Source: Pyrrhosoma nymphula (Eukaryota > Arthropoda > Insecta > Odonata > Coenagrionidae). From it: a stretch of 64,000 bases of DNA. How positions within the stretch are numbered: position 1 is the stretch's first letter; every line of letters starts with the position of its first letter. The stretch is from assembly GCA_963573305.1 (NCBI GenBank), contig OY754339.1, positions 6,495,941 through 6,559,940 on the forward strand, written 5' to 3'. The position numbers and the translations under genes are program-made. The notes below the pieces were generated by a model. The model saw only the letters and a list, made by a program, of their open reading frames with translations. It did not search any database and was not told the DNA's origin. This document shows, in pieces, positions 1-12,896 of this stretch.

Positions 1-938
1 ACTCTGTTGCCATGGATTGAAAATATTTTATTACTATCAGGGAAGCTTTAAAAATATACATGTTAAAATTAAAAGTAACTAATGCTAGTATAAATTATAC
101 CCATAGTTTAATATGTTATCTGTCGGAATGTTTCCTAAAAGTCTGTTGTTTCTCTTGTTTTTTTATCGTTTCTCTGGCACTGTTAATTTCCATCCTATGG
201 CAGAGAGCTTTATGGAGAAAATTGTTTAATAAGAAAATAAAAATTGCCAACTAAGGTATTGTTAATATACAAGATTGTATAAAGAAAGGATTTGTATTGA
301 AAATGTAAAATGCAGATCCCTTAATTTAAAAAGAAAAAGATGTTCACTCTTTTTGGAGTTGAAAAATGTAAACATACACCATCAGTCATCAGTAACGCAA
401 AAAATATAAAATAAAAATTATATTTGGTGTTACATTATTGCTAATTATTCCAGAGTACTGAAGCTCCTCCTCCTTGCCCCTATGTGACACACAAAATACT
501 TTTCACGAAAAAAACTTCAAATAATGCACTAGAAACATATGCACCTATGCTAGATCAAAATTATGGAAAATTTACACTGAAGTTGTCATCTCTATCTATT
601 CTTACTGACTGGAAAGCATGAGTAATTCCGTTCTCTTCTTTTCAGAGTTTCTAACTTTCTTATAATTAACCTTTCCTTGGGTTTGTCATCAGGAAAATGA
701 GTGTACATTAAGGACAAATCTGTGATTCTTCCCGTCCTTTTTTGTAAAAAGATTTCTTTTCTGCCGTAATTAACATTGCTTGTGCTCTTGGTACTCTCTT
801 GTTAACTGTCGTGCCTGTTATCTTATTGATATGTAAAAATGGGACCCAATACGTGTATTGACTTTTGCATGACTCAATTCAAAAATTCATCTCACAAATT
901 GGTTTTTTGCTGCTTTGCCCCCACTCTTTGATCTGCAG

Positions 939-999
939 TGAGGACTATTACGGAGACCTTGATGTGAAAAAGCTGAAAAAGTTGGGACTGAGGAAATAA
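939..999 (+). CDS. Probable terminal coding exon (Lys-rich C-terminus), gene unrecognised
   Basis: A strong acceptor (pyrimidine-rich tract, then GATCTGCAG) is followed by an open frame encoding EDYYGDLDVKKLKKLGLRK and a TAA stop. It enters with one base completing a split codon. The composition, an acidic-aromatic start and a basic lysine-rich tail, is typical of a real protein C-terminus rather than chance. A downstream AATAAA at 1422 gives a 3' UTR of about 430 bases. The rest of the gene lies to the left of the window or in exons I could not identify. I do not recognise the family. Confidence 0.6.
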
Positions 1000-1450
1000 T
1001 TCATTGACTCTCCCAAAAATGAGCAAGTGCCTTCAAGAATCCATTGAACCATTCCAGCAAAGTTTCATAACGGCTTTTCAGCCACATTCATTTTTGCAGC
1101 AAGAAGTATATGCACCTTTACTTGAATTTGGAGCCACATCATGACCATAATTTTATATTTATAAAATGGTAAGATGGTATAACTGTTGAAGTTTCAAGTT
1201 GAGTAGGAATGTTAAGTTAATCATACCAGTTGTGGACCAAAAACGAGTAGATGAATCTATGAGACCCCAAGTGACTTATAAAAATGCAGATTTCACTGTT
1301 GCTGCATGACTCAGGACTATCACACATTTACATTAAGTAATGATGTTGCCAACTGTTGGCAATACATCCACTTTTGTGCAAATATGAAGTTAATGATGAG
1401 AATGATTGTTTGTGTTTTGTAAATAAAATTTCTACTAAATATGTTCCAGT
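1000..1450 (+). other. Probable 3' UTR with polyadenylation signal
   Basis: AT-rich stretch after the stop codon at 997-999. AATAAA at 1422-1427 is the first well-placed polyadenylation signal. Confidence 0.45.
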
Positions 1451-2582
1451 TTAATTGACTTTTGGAAGAAGGTAGCGAGCCAGTAGGCTATACTACCCTG
1501 AAAATAAATAGATCAATAGGGAACTCTTCTCAGACTCCCCTCCCCATCAAACTATGAATCACTTACATTGTCCATAAAAGATGATGTTTTGAGTCAACCA
1601 TCAAAACGTTGGCAGCGATGCAAGGTTCGATCTGAGAGAGAGTCCAACAATTGTTCACCAATGGTATACACTTGGAATGCAGGAGCACATTCCTATAGAT
1701 CTGTGTGTAACTCAGAACAAAAATCTTATGATTCCCATCAAAAGAACCACAGATTTTCCTAAAGAACAGCGGGCTATAAGCTGATGAAGTATGTATACCA
1801 TTGTGTAGGCTCAAAGCTCGATGAAATGATACATCCAGTTTTGTGCCAGAGAGATAGAGAAAACATTTTGATCTAAAAATGACTAGGCCCGCTTTATCAA
1901 AATTGGTGAAGCTATGTAAGAGCTAAAGTATGTCTCAATTAGGTTACTGCAAGGCGTCAAAAGAGGCAAATAATCCCTTAGTCAAAGTAATTAATGAAAA
2001 AATTAAAGCTTATTAATGGGAATTAATTTGTCATATGTTTCGAGCCTTGACAATGTGCCATATGCCACATTGCTAGCTTTGGTATCAGTTTTTCCGAGTG
2101 TCTGTACAAGCTATGATGTTAGCTTAATACTTGCATCCATATGTGTAATTCCTTTGTTTAGTATAGTTAGGTGCCATATCAAAACTTTTAAGCATTTGAG
2201 ACATCATGTTTCACCCGACATTCTATGGGAAAAATATGTTAGTTGAGGGTTGACCATAGTGTTTGATTAGTGCTTCCATTTATCTAAAAGGATGAGAGCA
2301 TCCTTGAAATACCATTTGAAGAGATTATTCTACAGTATGTTTTCCTATAGGATTTTGCTCCTTTGGCCTAAACACCAGGGAAGCAAATGGTATGGAATAG
2401 CTTAACAACAGCATGTTTACCTGTGGTCAGACAAGAATGTGGATCACAGAACGAATTGGTTTGTGCTGAAAATAATGCAGGTATAGCCATGCACGATCCA
2501 TATTATGCCCCCTTTAGGCTATTAAATGCTTCATGATGGGTATGGAACAGTTTGAGGGCCAATGTAAAAACCTTAGTAACTC
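1451..2582. other. No supported feature
   Basis: AT-rich sequence with only short open frames on both strands that show no domain, repeat or splice support. Confidence 0.4.
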
Positions 2583-3697
2583 CCCTAGTAGCAGAGGACA
2601 TTGTCACAATGTTGTGACAATGTTACAATGGGAAAAGGTAGGTACAAGTGCACACAACATTCATTTTGGTTGTCGCAATGTTGCATGCACGTTGCCTCAA
2701 CATCTGAATTTCCCGAAAAACCACGTTGCTGCAACGTTATCAGTGCAACATCGCTGCAACGTTATTGGTGCAACATTTTTAAGGCAACGTTAAAAAATTT
2801 CCCTAGCTTTAGCCATCAATGAAATTTTCCCATAATTAACATTAATGTTGATAATTTGTCAACTTTCCTAGTTACTCAGGTAAAACTCTCTCCCTTGAAA
2901 CTCCCTTGCCCTCTCCATTGACTCTTCCCTGCCCTCTCAAAATAAAAAAGGGAATTAACGTATTAAATACTATGCATGTAATGATCACGCGATGAGATAA
3001 GTATGTACATTGTATTATCCTACCTTGTATCAACCTGACTACTTTGTATCTATCTAATTAAGGTAAGTCCTACGCCTCTAAGCGCATATCCTTGACCCCG
3101 ATATTAATATCTCGCGTCTTGAAAGTCATACATATATGGCCACTCCCGTGGATTAATGGGACTTCGAGAACTAATTTTTAAATTGCGATTACATGATTAT
3201 AGTTAGAGGAAACACCATCCAATCACAATAACAGTTATTAAGCATTAATTAATTGAAACCTATATTGCCACATAGTATGAATTTAAATGCAATATTACTG
3301 AGAATAAACAAGATTTTATCCAATTCCCAAATGTTTGTTCACATTCACGTTCACAAGCAGACAACTAACTAGTAGAGTACATTATTCAAAATGAAATATA
3401 TATTTATGCGTGAAGAAAATGTTCACGTGCACGAATGTAAAGTGCCACAGTTTGCCAACCCCTGTGTGATAATTATAGATAAAGTATAATTTAAATCATA
3501 TCTGACATCAACGTTGCATGCACGTTGATTCAACATTGACTGATAACGTTGTGTTTGGACATTGATGCAACGTTGTGGCGACATGAAGTGATAACAATGT
3601 GCTTGGATGTTGATGCAACGTTGTGGCAATGTGCATGTTGTCATATAACATTGTGCACGTTGATGCAATGTTGTGACAACGTCCTCTGCTACTAGGG
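2583..3697. mobile_element. 1.1-kb inverted-repeat element (long TIRs, non-autonomous)
   Basis: The left end CCCTAGTAGCAGAGGAC (2583-2599) is matched exactly by its reverse complement at 3681-3697. The inverted similarity continues inward through 150-200 bases rich in CAACGTTG and ACAATGTT motifs. The right arm is built from about three imperfect 50-base tandem units around GATGCAACGTTGTGGC. The interior is AT-rich and has no transposase frame. No convincing target-site duplication is visible, so the superfamily is undecided. Confidence 0.75.
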
Positions 3698-5729
3698 TCC
3701 ATGGTATAACGACCTAATAAATCCATGAATCATTTCATTTCATAAGAGTGAAATAGATCAATGTTTATTTTCAAACTACATATTTCAAAAACTTCACTGA
3801 ATTGTTTAAAATTGATTGAGGGATAAAGTAAAGGGATTCTGAAGTTATGGTTATGCTAAATTCTCACAGTTTGTTTTCCATCTCTAACTATTGGTTGCCA
3901 AGTTATCTTGGTGACCTGTATTAATGCTTACATTCCATTGGAAGCATTCTTCTTTGACGTCATTCTCCAATGATCTCTTTGTAACCATTTCTCTACACAC
4001 TTCCTCTTATCAATATAGTGCTTTCAAACCTTTAATTCTGCATATGTTGCCGAAAGACCTAAAAATAGACGCTTTGGATCATTTAGAAATTTGTGTACTA
4101 GCTAAAAACCAAAATGTTACTCTGTGCAATGACCATATATTTATGCATTCCTCTCAGTTGTTTTTGTTGTTTCCATGTTCGAAAGAGTAACTGTCACTCC
4201 CCCACATCCTATCCCCTCTCCGCCCCTTCCACTCCCCTTCTCCCTCTCCCCACTTATGGCTGCTAGGAGCCCTTCCAAACCCCTCCTCCCACAACCCTCT
4301 GTCCGTTGTCCATTCATAAACCCACCCGAGGTTTCCTCTGAGTCCTCTCCTCACTTCGCGGCCTTTTTTAATCATTGTTTCGGCATATCTTAAGTCTACT
4401 TTCCTTGCCCTTCAGCCACAGATGTTTGGGCTGGGGCTTTAACCACTCTTCCCCCTTTAAAAAAATAGAAAACGGTGTAACTTGGTGACCTTCTACTCCT
4501 CCCACTGTCTTCCCCCAATTCACTTTCCTTCCTTTCCTCTCGCAATTTTCCACCACCCCTTCTCCGCATTCTGTAAGTAAGGGGTCGGTGTACTTCAAAT
4601 CTTTGCCCAATTCCCATTAGTTCTCGGCCTCAGCCTTGCTATGTGCATAAAAAAATGCTCTTCCTCCCTGTTTTGTCCTTACTCTGCCATGCCCTAACCA
4701 CCCTGCTCCTCTCTCCCCCACTTCAAACCAACCCCCACCTTTTTTAAACTTTCTCTGGGTATATATAGAATGCCCTAGAAGATGCCTTATTAAGGTGAAA
4801 CCGGTCGCAGTTTTTAAATAAAGTGTGGAAAAGTACTACGTTTTTTAAAATTCAAAATGGATAAAATTTTTCTGTTTCTCCTTCAATGTTCTGTTTTACT
4901 TGATCTACTCCTCACAGAGAGTAAATGATTTTCATGTGTAGTTTGAAAGGCATTTGCGTTATTTTTCCAGTTTTTTTTGTTACCGGCCTACCTTTATTCT
5001 TTTCACCAGTGGCACTTTTTTTTCTTTTGGAAAATAGTTCACCCTCTTGTGAACTGAGCTTATATGTATTTTCTCTCTTGCACCATCCCTTTTAACCTCC
5101 ACTCCTAATTTGACTTCCTGCGGTGTCTCCTAGTTACATGAAAAATTTAGAAGTAGGTACTTCCTTGCACTAACTCATATGCTCCACAATTCTAGTGAAG
5201 GCTCTGCAAAACACATACAGGCAGCATTTAACCCTCTAAGTGTGAAACAATTTACTAGGGTCTATGTTAAACTTGTTGAAGCTTGAAGAATTTATTGGGA
5301 AAATACTTGTAATAAAACTTGACAGAAGGGGAAAAAGAAAAGAAAAACATATTATAAAGCTTTCTTGGACATGCAGGCTGGTCAGCTCTTCTTGATCAGG
5401 TAAAAGAGTACTTGAAGAGTCCAAGATCACACTCTTCAACACTCTCAAGGTTACGTAAAGGACAATTAAATACAAGAAAAGTACAAAAATTTGGAATGTA
5501 ACATTAATTAAGTACAGAAAAATGCAAAATTTGGTGTAATGATGGACAATTAAAATGTGGTACCTACATCATTCCTGCCCAGTAAAGGACCCTGATGAAC
5601 AAAGGCTAGCTAATCCGAATATATGTACCAACTATATCAGAATTCAAAATTGAATAAAATTTTTTGTTCATTGTCATTTTTGGCATGGAAGTACATAAGG
5701 TACATAAGTAAAAAACAGTGTTCATTAAT
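3698..5729. other. Intergenic; pyrimidine-rich tract and one hairpin-motif repeat
   Basis: Positions 4190-4740 are strongly C/T-rich, which produces long but low-complexity open frames on both strands. A dispersed hairpin motif lies at 4773-4840 (listed separately). No gene is supported. Confidence 0.4.
4773..4840 (+). repeat. Copy of hairpin-motif repeat (GAAGATG-stem-TGAAAC)
   Basis: GAAGATG is followed by the short hairpin CCTTATTAAGG, TGAAACCGGTCG and an A/T-rich tail with GAAAAGTACTACG. It aligns with a second copy at 38369-38430. It resembles the 3' region of retroelements, but the parent element was not identified. Confidence 0.5.
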
Positions 5730-6303
5730 TTAACCCTTAGACTGCCGGAAACGTACATACCAGCATACTCTCCGTCTACCTGCTCCCTCAGCCCTTTCAT
5801 ATTTTTATGACCCTAACTCTTTCTTTCCAGCGGTGGACATTTGGGAATCCACCATTTTTACCCAAACCACTCCCTTCCCACGCTCTTTAGGGATCGCATA
5901 CCACCGCAATGAGGTACGATCCTTTCTTCCGAATGCTCGCTCAATGGGTTATGGTTGTCTCAAAAGTTAGTTGTCTTATGTTCGCGCCCAGCTCAATTAT
6001 CAACGGATTTCTTTGGTGTTTGGTATCAAATTAAACAGAAAGTTGCTAGAAAATATATTTTCATATTTGTTTTCAACAATTACGCCTTTAAACATATTTT
6101 CAAAACTAATCCCCCACTAATCCCTCAACAAGTTCCGGTGCCCGGCCCCCTGGGATCCCGAGAAAAGGGTCGGGAGGGGATTACATGGGTCATATAACTG
6201 CCCAGCCTCGGCCCGTGGGAAGGAGGGACAGGCTCCATCCGAATAGATATTTCCCGCACAGGGTGGAAGACATGCGCTCTAGCAGCAGCAGCTTAAGGGT
6301 TAA
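5730..6303 (+). mobile_element. piggyBac-like MITE, copy 1 (TTAA-flanked)
   Basis: Bounded by TTAA at 5730-5733 and 6300-6303, with inverted ends TTAACCCTTAG and CTTAAGGGTTAA. TTAA target duplication plus CCCTT-type ends is the signature of piggyBac elements. A second copy in inverse orientation lies at 14547-15172. No transposase is encoded. Confidence 0.75.
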
Positions 6304-8556
6304 CTGTGACACTGAGAGTATTGAAGGCACATCACCTTAGGCCTACCACATCATTTGTTCATTGCAATGATTGAAGGTACCTACCTACATAGTGAATATG
6401 AAAAAATGTATGTGTTATATGTAGAAGAAACAGACCAAATATATGTAATAACTGGCACTTTTAATTAGACCCGGTAAGAGTGAGTCTACCATAATTAAAG
6501 AAGCCATGGAGAAAATCTTCAGTATACTATAGTGACAGATTGGGAACCTCACCAAGGCTAGTTAAATATGTGACAGAGTAGATCCAGGAAGATAACTATG
6601 AATAGAGACTGCTTACTTTTTATGTTTGGGAAGTCTCTGGAGAACAAAACCAACCTTGAGAATTTCAATGCTGTGTTTCACTATTTAATGGCTTGAATAG
6701 ATCATTTATCATGACATAATTAATTACTAAAGAAGAAGGTATTATTTCCAATATGTGTAACTGTAAAAAGTTTATCTGATTTTACAATGGAAATGACATT
6801 TTTTGGGTCTTGGAGTTACCTATTACGTGGTGTGGGTCTGCGTCACTACTCACGGCTGTCAGTCTTGTGTGGACAGTCGCCTGTGTTACATGTGAGACAA
6901 TATACGAGTATGTATATAACACCCATATTTTTAAATGATTCGATGGGAAGATATGAAAATGCATCAAAGTTTATTGAGCTAAGCAAAATGAATCCATATT
7001 GGTAAGTAAAATTAAGTTAAATGGTAATTTTTTGTGCAATTATTCTCTCATTTATATGATGAAAAGAGCCTTACAATGTTAATGTTAAATTCTGTTATTT
7101 TATAATCTGAAGAATTTAATTGGTAGGACTCAGAAGTGGATCATTAATTAGTGAATTACATTTAGGATTGGATCATTCATTCAATAAGTGAGGATATTCC
7201 CTACGGAGTTATAAAAAAAGAGATTCACTTGTTTTTTTCCTGTATTGGAATAGACCACCATACTCTCATTGTCTTAGAGTTTCCACAAGCCAATGAAGAG
7301 ATCATTAAGTGACTTGATCTGAACTCTTTATGGAGCTCATTAATGATAGTTTAAATAATTGTTTTGTATTAGTAGTTCTTTATGAAAAGAGTTGGCATTG
7401 GTTGTGGTAAAGAAATTTTATTTTTCACAAAGAAAATGGCAACCTTCTCATGCTAAAATGGAGAAAAAAGAGTAATTTGAATCGATGAATTGCACATTCA
7501 TCAGAAAGTCACTTTTCTGAAGTTCTTACTTAGTCATTAAGTTAGTCATACAATTCATAATCATTGTGACATCCAGAGTATTCAGATAATTGCTCTCACT
7601 TGCATTAAAACTGATTAGAATGTGTATCTTGGTGCATTCATACGATTCATACTGTATGGCCACATAATTGAGCATGGTTATCTGATCAGGAGTCCTACAC
7701 GTCATGAGAAGATAATTTTCTTTTTAGTAAAGTTAGGGCATTGCAAGAAGATACATAACAAGATAACCTTTTGGGGTGTACCACTGCATTTTTGCTTGCC
7801 TGGAAAACGCTCTCTTGCTACAATGTGGAGCTGAAGTATGTTTAATTCAAGGCCCATGCATTTATATGGACAATAGGTACTGAGGATATTCATTCATAAA
7901 GGGTAAACTTATCATACAACCTGGAAACCTTTTATAAATATCCATTTTAGATAACATGTATAGTTAGCTATTTACTGGGGATAACAGACTTAATATTCTC
8001 AATACGAATTTATTTTTAACTTCAGTAACTTTATTTGAATGTTTATGTTATACTCAGGGGTGCATCATGGTCATTGTTTTGCAGTAAATTGCTACTTTCT
8101 TAGGTTTAGCCATTTTCCTTGGAATTACGGAGCAGGGGTTGGGGGAGGGGAGGCGGTTGCACCCCTCCCCTACATCCCCCTTTTATCTGCCCCAATGTTA
8201 CTTCGTCTGTTGGTTTTCAAACAAAGGCAAAGGTCATTAAGTTAGTTTGTATGAACAGTTATTGTCACAAAATTCATAAATTAAAAATCAATAAAATCTT
8301 GTCAAGAATGCACAACACTTTCAGAATATGCTGTATCAAAATGTCACATAATCCAGTTAATCTATGTTCTTGCAATGGTATCAAGTTATTACCTTTTTTT
8401 TCCAAAGTTTCTGTTGCTGCACCTAGTGGTGGGTGGGTTAAACCTGTTGTTTTGCTTAACAAATCCTTTTCACATATTGAGAGCCATTTTTCTCAGTAAT
8501 GCATGGAACTAGCTGAAGAATATTTTCTGCTAAAATGTTATTATCTGCCATCTCAG
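6304..8556. other. AT-rich intergenic or intronic sequence
   Basis: The clearest possible gene signal is a plus-strand donor ATATTG|GTAAGT at 7002, ending a short open frame that starts near 6787. Its phase does not fit the exon at 8557, so I do not call it. Nothing else is supported. Confidence 0.35.
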
Positions 8557-8633
8557 ATGAAGAAAGAAAGCAACGATCCGAGCGAATGAAGAAATACTGG
8601 GCTGACAGAAAACAGAAGAAATCCAGAAGATGA
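8557..8633 (+). CDS. Probable terminal coding exon (basic C-terminus), gene unrecognised
   Basis: The acceptor TTATCTGCCATCTCAG precedes an exon that completes a split codon with AT and then reads EERKQRSERMKKYWADRKQK, continuing KSRR to a TGA stop. The charged, Arg/Lys-rich helical tail with a central Tyr-Trp is strongly protein-like. Three overlapping AATAAA signals follow at 8667-8680, so the 3' UTR is only about 50 bases. Similar basic tails occur in nuclear and chromatin proteins, but I cannot assign a family. It could belong to the same transcription unit as the exon at 939-999 through alternative 3' ends, or to a separate gene. Confidence 0.6.
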
Positions 8634-11600
8634 CTAAAGTAGTCCAATGAAGGCCATAAAATTAAGAATAAATAAATAAACAATGCCATCTCAAATGTAT
8701 CAATTACATGAACCATTTAGAGCCAAGCACTCTCTGTGTCATGGCTGAGACAGGCATATTGGCTCGGAATGCTACCCTCTAAAATTTGCAAAGTGTGTCA
8801 TGATACAAAATAACAGATGATGATTTGATTTATGTAGCTGATGAGTGACGCCTAAAGTGGGTGGGTACACCTCTGCAACTTTAGCCGTCACAAAAAAATT
8901 GTTTTACCTTTACATCCTTCTACATACTTAAATACATTGAGAGCATGTAGAATATTTTTATTTCCCCATTCCTCAATTCAATTTCATCTTCAATAGCACT
9001 CATTTCTACTTGCTACTCACTTTTACACCATACACAAGTCAGATTCACCAATAAAATATATGTCTTACTATTAAAATGTAAATTCTGTTGTTATGTTTTC
9101 TCTCACTTCAAAGTGACGGACTTGTGAATAAATTAAAAGCTGATGAATGGAAAACAGACGAGCTGGCTAACTGGACCTTCTGACCTTTCGCAATTTGGGA
9201 GAAGATCTCTGGCACTCATGTGAGACCCATCAAGGAATCTGCAGACTGTGCTCTTCGAAATTATTACCAATTATTGAATTAGATATCGAATGCAGAAAAA
9301 TAGAAAGTGCCAAGGGATATATGGAATTCCATATTAATTGCTTTGGCACGATAGGCTCTTGAGAGCAGAGTGGACTTGATAAGGGCGATAAAATACCAAA
9401 AAGATCTCGTAGACACCCAAATGGCACCAGCACATGTATTTGGAAACCTTAACACTTCGAGTGCTCTCGCCACCTGCCCTAGCTTGGGTCGAGCATGTCA
9501 ATAGACGTGCATCACTCTCAAAAGTAATGGGTGACTATAAAGATTTTTCTGCTGTAAGGAAAAATGTAATTAAGAAGTTCCGCAGCCAATGTGTAAAGGT
9601 CTCACTGTTACTAGTTAAAGTGTCATTGTTCAAATTGCCAATAGTCAATTGCAGTAGTTAGCTGTGTCAATCATCAATAGATAATGGGAGCAGTTTAAAG
9701 TTTGAAAAATCTGTATACCTATATCCATATGAAACCTAGATATCTATGAAGTCCATGAAGTTCAAAGGAAAAATATCATGTGAACAGGGCTAATGTAAAT
9801 CGATCAAAATGGTCAAAATCAAGCCAAATTTCTTCATTGTCAACTATCCTGGTATCCTTATGCTTAAGGTGACCATAAATACCAGTTTGGCTGGGACAGT
9901 TCCAGTTTTAGTGTTGGTCCCGGAGTTCTGAAGGACTAAAATCATTAATAATTTGTACCAGTCTTCAAATTATATTTTCACTGAATGAAAATCTACTTCA
10001 AATGTACACCTAAAAGTATTTACCATTCACATTAAAATGAGATATCTTTTCCCTCAATATTTGATGTTTTTTATTCAATTCTATCGACTTATTAAATGCA
10101 TGATATATAGTCCTTCCTATATAGTTATGATATAATAAGATTTTAAGGAAGTTGCACCAATTGGGGTTTAGAAAAAGTGAGTGGTGTAGGATGCAAAGCA
10201 ACAAAGAGCTGTCAACCCTTAAGTTGATTAGAAAAACCTGCATGTAAATTGCCTATACTTCAGGGGAACAGAAAGTTTGTCCTGACAGAATCACATATCT
10301 GGTCTTCTTACCTGTGCTCCTGGTGTTATATGATGTATAAAATTAATGAATTTAAGAGGTGGGGAGGGAGAGGGGGAACTATCAAGGATGATACGAAAGG
10401 TAGAAAAGTTTTTATTTATACCTTACCTTATAGGTACTTTGAATCACTTTTTGTAGCATTTTTGAAAGTCAAGGACGTAACAAATGCGCAGTCAATCATT
10501 TTGAAATAAAATGTTCTCATAGAAATAGCTAATTGTTACAATAGCACACTTATAAGCTAATTTTTTGTTCAAATATCAACATGAATTTAATTAATGTATT
10601 TAAATATTGATGCATATTATTCCCTGAGGTAGGAAACTTACATCTCGTTTTTGTTCCCCATGATATTACATGGAGAATGTGAGGTGATGCATGGATAACT
10701 GTTGATGCTCCCATTATATCATTTTGTGGGACTCGTGGTTTAGTTTAATGGAGCAAATACCCAGGGTTCCAGTGTGATCCTTGTAACATACAGTATTCTG
10801 GTCCATGTATTGAAAAATAGCACATTCTGATCCTGCAATTCCCTATATGACCCACGGAGCACAATAAAACATTTTTATTTTATGCATAACATTTCCTCAT
10901 GATGTGAGCAGATGCTCCCATTTTACAGACCTGCTCTGGAAATTAAATTAAATTATGGTAGAATTTGAGCAACCTGTTTTTAATGATTTGAACTCGTACT
11001 TGGAATTGAAATAAAGGAAATGTTTTTTTCTCTCTTTCATCCCTGAGGTATGGGTAGGCTGTAATTTATTCTATTAATAGCACTATTATAGATTTCTAAA
11101 TATTGATATATATTATGAGCTTCTTAGTTATGAAATTCCACTTCTACTTCTCCCGCTGAATGCATTTTACACGACTGTATCTCTTATTCAGATGCTATTT
11201 TTTTAAACAAATTACTGCATCAAATAAAAAAATAAGGAAATCAAATAAACTAAAAAATTAGCTTCTAAGCATATTTTTCTCTTGTTATTCATAGTTTGGC
11301 ATCTGATTTTCATCACCCGATGGTTTCAGTCTCACCTATTTGGAAATTTATGTTTACTGAATATTACAACTTTCTTATTTTATCTTTCCAATTGTTTTTA
11401 ATTCAATACAACTTGGTTTCAACTCAAGTATCATTATTTGGGCAATATTTTGCAATAAAAAGGTAGATGTATAAACCCACCCAAAGATTGGAAAAAATGG
11501 AGGAGTTCACAGCTGGCAACATGGTAAGGATGATATCTTGACAAGATGGGTTCGGGTGGACTGTAGTGGGTTGGATTTGAAGGCAAGTGAAAGCAAGGGA

Positions 11601-12463
11601 AGAAGTAGGGTGTCACCCTACAATTGGTGGCTTGCTGACGACTTGACGCCAAAGCTTTGGATCCCATTCCATTTGGTGGCCTACTGTTGGGACACATATT
11701 CTACGATGAGTTACTTCCACTGCTTCCCATTCCAGTCATACTTGTAGAACAAAAGAGTTTGATTTGTTCTATATTTAAAACTTGAAATTTTCGGTGAAAG
11801 AATTTCTTACTTCATTATAAAAACAAAGTTGTATTTATAAAAATAAATATGTATCACTCATTCAGCAAAGCACCACTTTTAGTGAGTCAACTTTTACTGT
11901 TGGCAAATCGAATCTACTTAAAAATTTGTGAAAAATTGACTTTGAAAAAGCTGAATCAGTTCTTAGAAATGGGATCTCCAGTAGTGCATGATGAGGACCA
12001 CTACCCCAACCTGCAGAAAAATGTTGATCCAGATATGATTAGGATCCACTACCTGCTGATGGCAAGAGAAATGAATGAGAAGGATTACCAAGAAAGACCA
12101 AGCATAAAATACTAATGGAAAATTATGAGAACTGTTAAAATGGAGGCTTAGTAAAAGAATAAAGTGGTTATTTGAAAGTAAAATTGGACAGAAATCAGTG
12201 ACAAACAAATTTTGGATTGATGACTGCTCATAGTGATAAAATATTATTTAATTTGTTCTGACTGTTTGTTTGCATGTATGCAAATATAACAGTATGCTCA
12301 TGATTTTTGCGAATGCTGGAGCAATAAATGTACATATATATCAACCGAAATCATGCTCTATTTTCTCTTGCACTGCGTAATGCGTGAGCAGGTATCTATT
12401 ATAAGATATCTATAGTGGACCTCCTTCGGTAGGATTGGAAGAGTGGGATGGGGGGCATGTTAG
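8634..12463. other. No firmly supported gene
   Basis: AT-rich. A plus-strand frame at 11930-12115 (ends ERPSIKY, stop) has a balanced amino-acid composition but no splice or domain support. A short segment at 9866-9925 resembles a MITE end (GGTGACCATAAATACC). Positions 10590-10640 and 11095-11120 share a weak AT-rich duplication. Confidence 0.3.
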
Positions 12464-12754
12464 TCCGAGCGAGATGTTGACGAGGTTTTAAAGGTTATTC
12501 TACTGACGAAATCATCCGCAATCGGCATTATGGATATGCTTCCAATTGGGAACATGGGGAATACGACGAATCTGCGAAATAACGAAAGCTTTCTTTCATT
12601 CGACGAAATTTTTCGACAGTTGGATACTGTAGTATACAAGGCCACACACTGTAAACAAATACAAAAAACTGGTAATATAAACCATTTCAGCCGTGGAATA
12701 AAGACTGCAAAGAAAACCATATTTAATTCTCGTGCTATCAGAAGGGAAGCATGA
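12464..12754 (+). CDS. Possible coding exon or small gene, unrecognised
   Basis: An open frame of 96 codons ends at TGA 12752-12754. The first Met codon (12530) gives a 74-residue product beginning MDMLPIGNMGN and ending NSRAIRREA. The composition is mixed polar and charged, in contrast to the hydrophobic shadow frame on the minus strand. A TTAG acceptor-like site borders the open frame, but without a pyrimidine tract. AATAAA follows immediately at 12755. No domain is recognised. It may be a terminal exon, a small gene or chance. Confidence 0.3.
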   Translation, partial: SERDVDEVLKVILLTKSSAIGIMDMLPIGNMGNTTNLRNNESFLSFDEIFRQLDTVVYKATHCKQIQKTGNINHFSRGIKTAKKTIFNSRAIRREA

Positions 12755-12850
12755 AATAAAACCTGTGAACTTACGGATATGAATTCTGTTAGCCTGTAGT
12801 ATTCGCGAGCAGCCTGTCTAGTCGCGAGCAGTCGCGAGAAATGTAAGACA

Positions 12851-12896
12851 GTTGCCTAGTGTTGCCTAGCAACGCTAGCAACCAAGCTTTACGTCA
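12851..12896 (+). promoter_or_regulatory. Duplicated RFX X-box with CRE half-site (candidate promoter)
   Basis: GTTGCCTAGCAAC at 12861-12873 is a perfect palindromic X-box (GTTGC-N3-GCAAC), the binding site of RFX transcription factors. A second half-site copy GTTGCCTAG precedes it, and GCTAGCAACC follows. A CRE-type TACGTCA lies at 12890-12896. A start codon in AGCGCCATGA at 12917 and two donors (AAAC|GTAAGT at 12923, TACG|GTAAGT at 12932) follow within 60 bases, in the layout of a plus-strand promoter with a very short first coding exon. RFX sites of this type mark ciliary genes in animals. Confidence 0.5.

Noticed and set aside
8119..8499. 126-codon plus-strand frame
   Set aside because: Starts in a G/C-run region and has no domain; it is not joined to the exon at 8557 by any splice signal.
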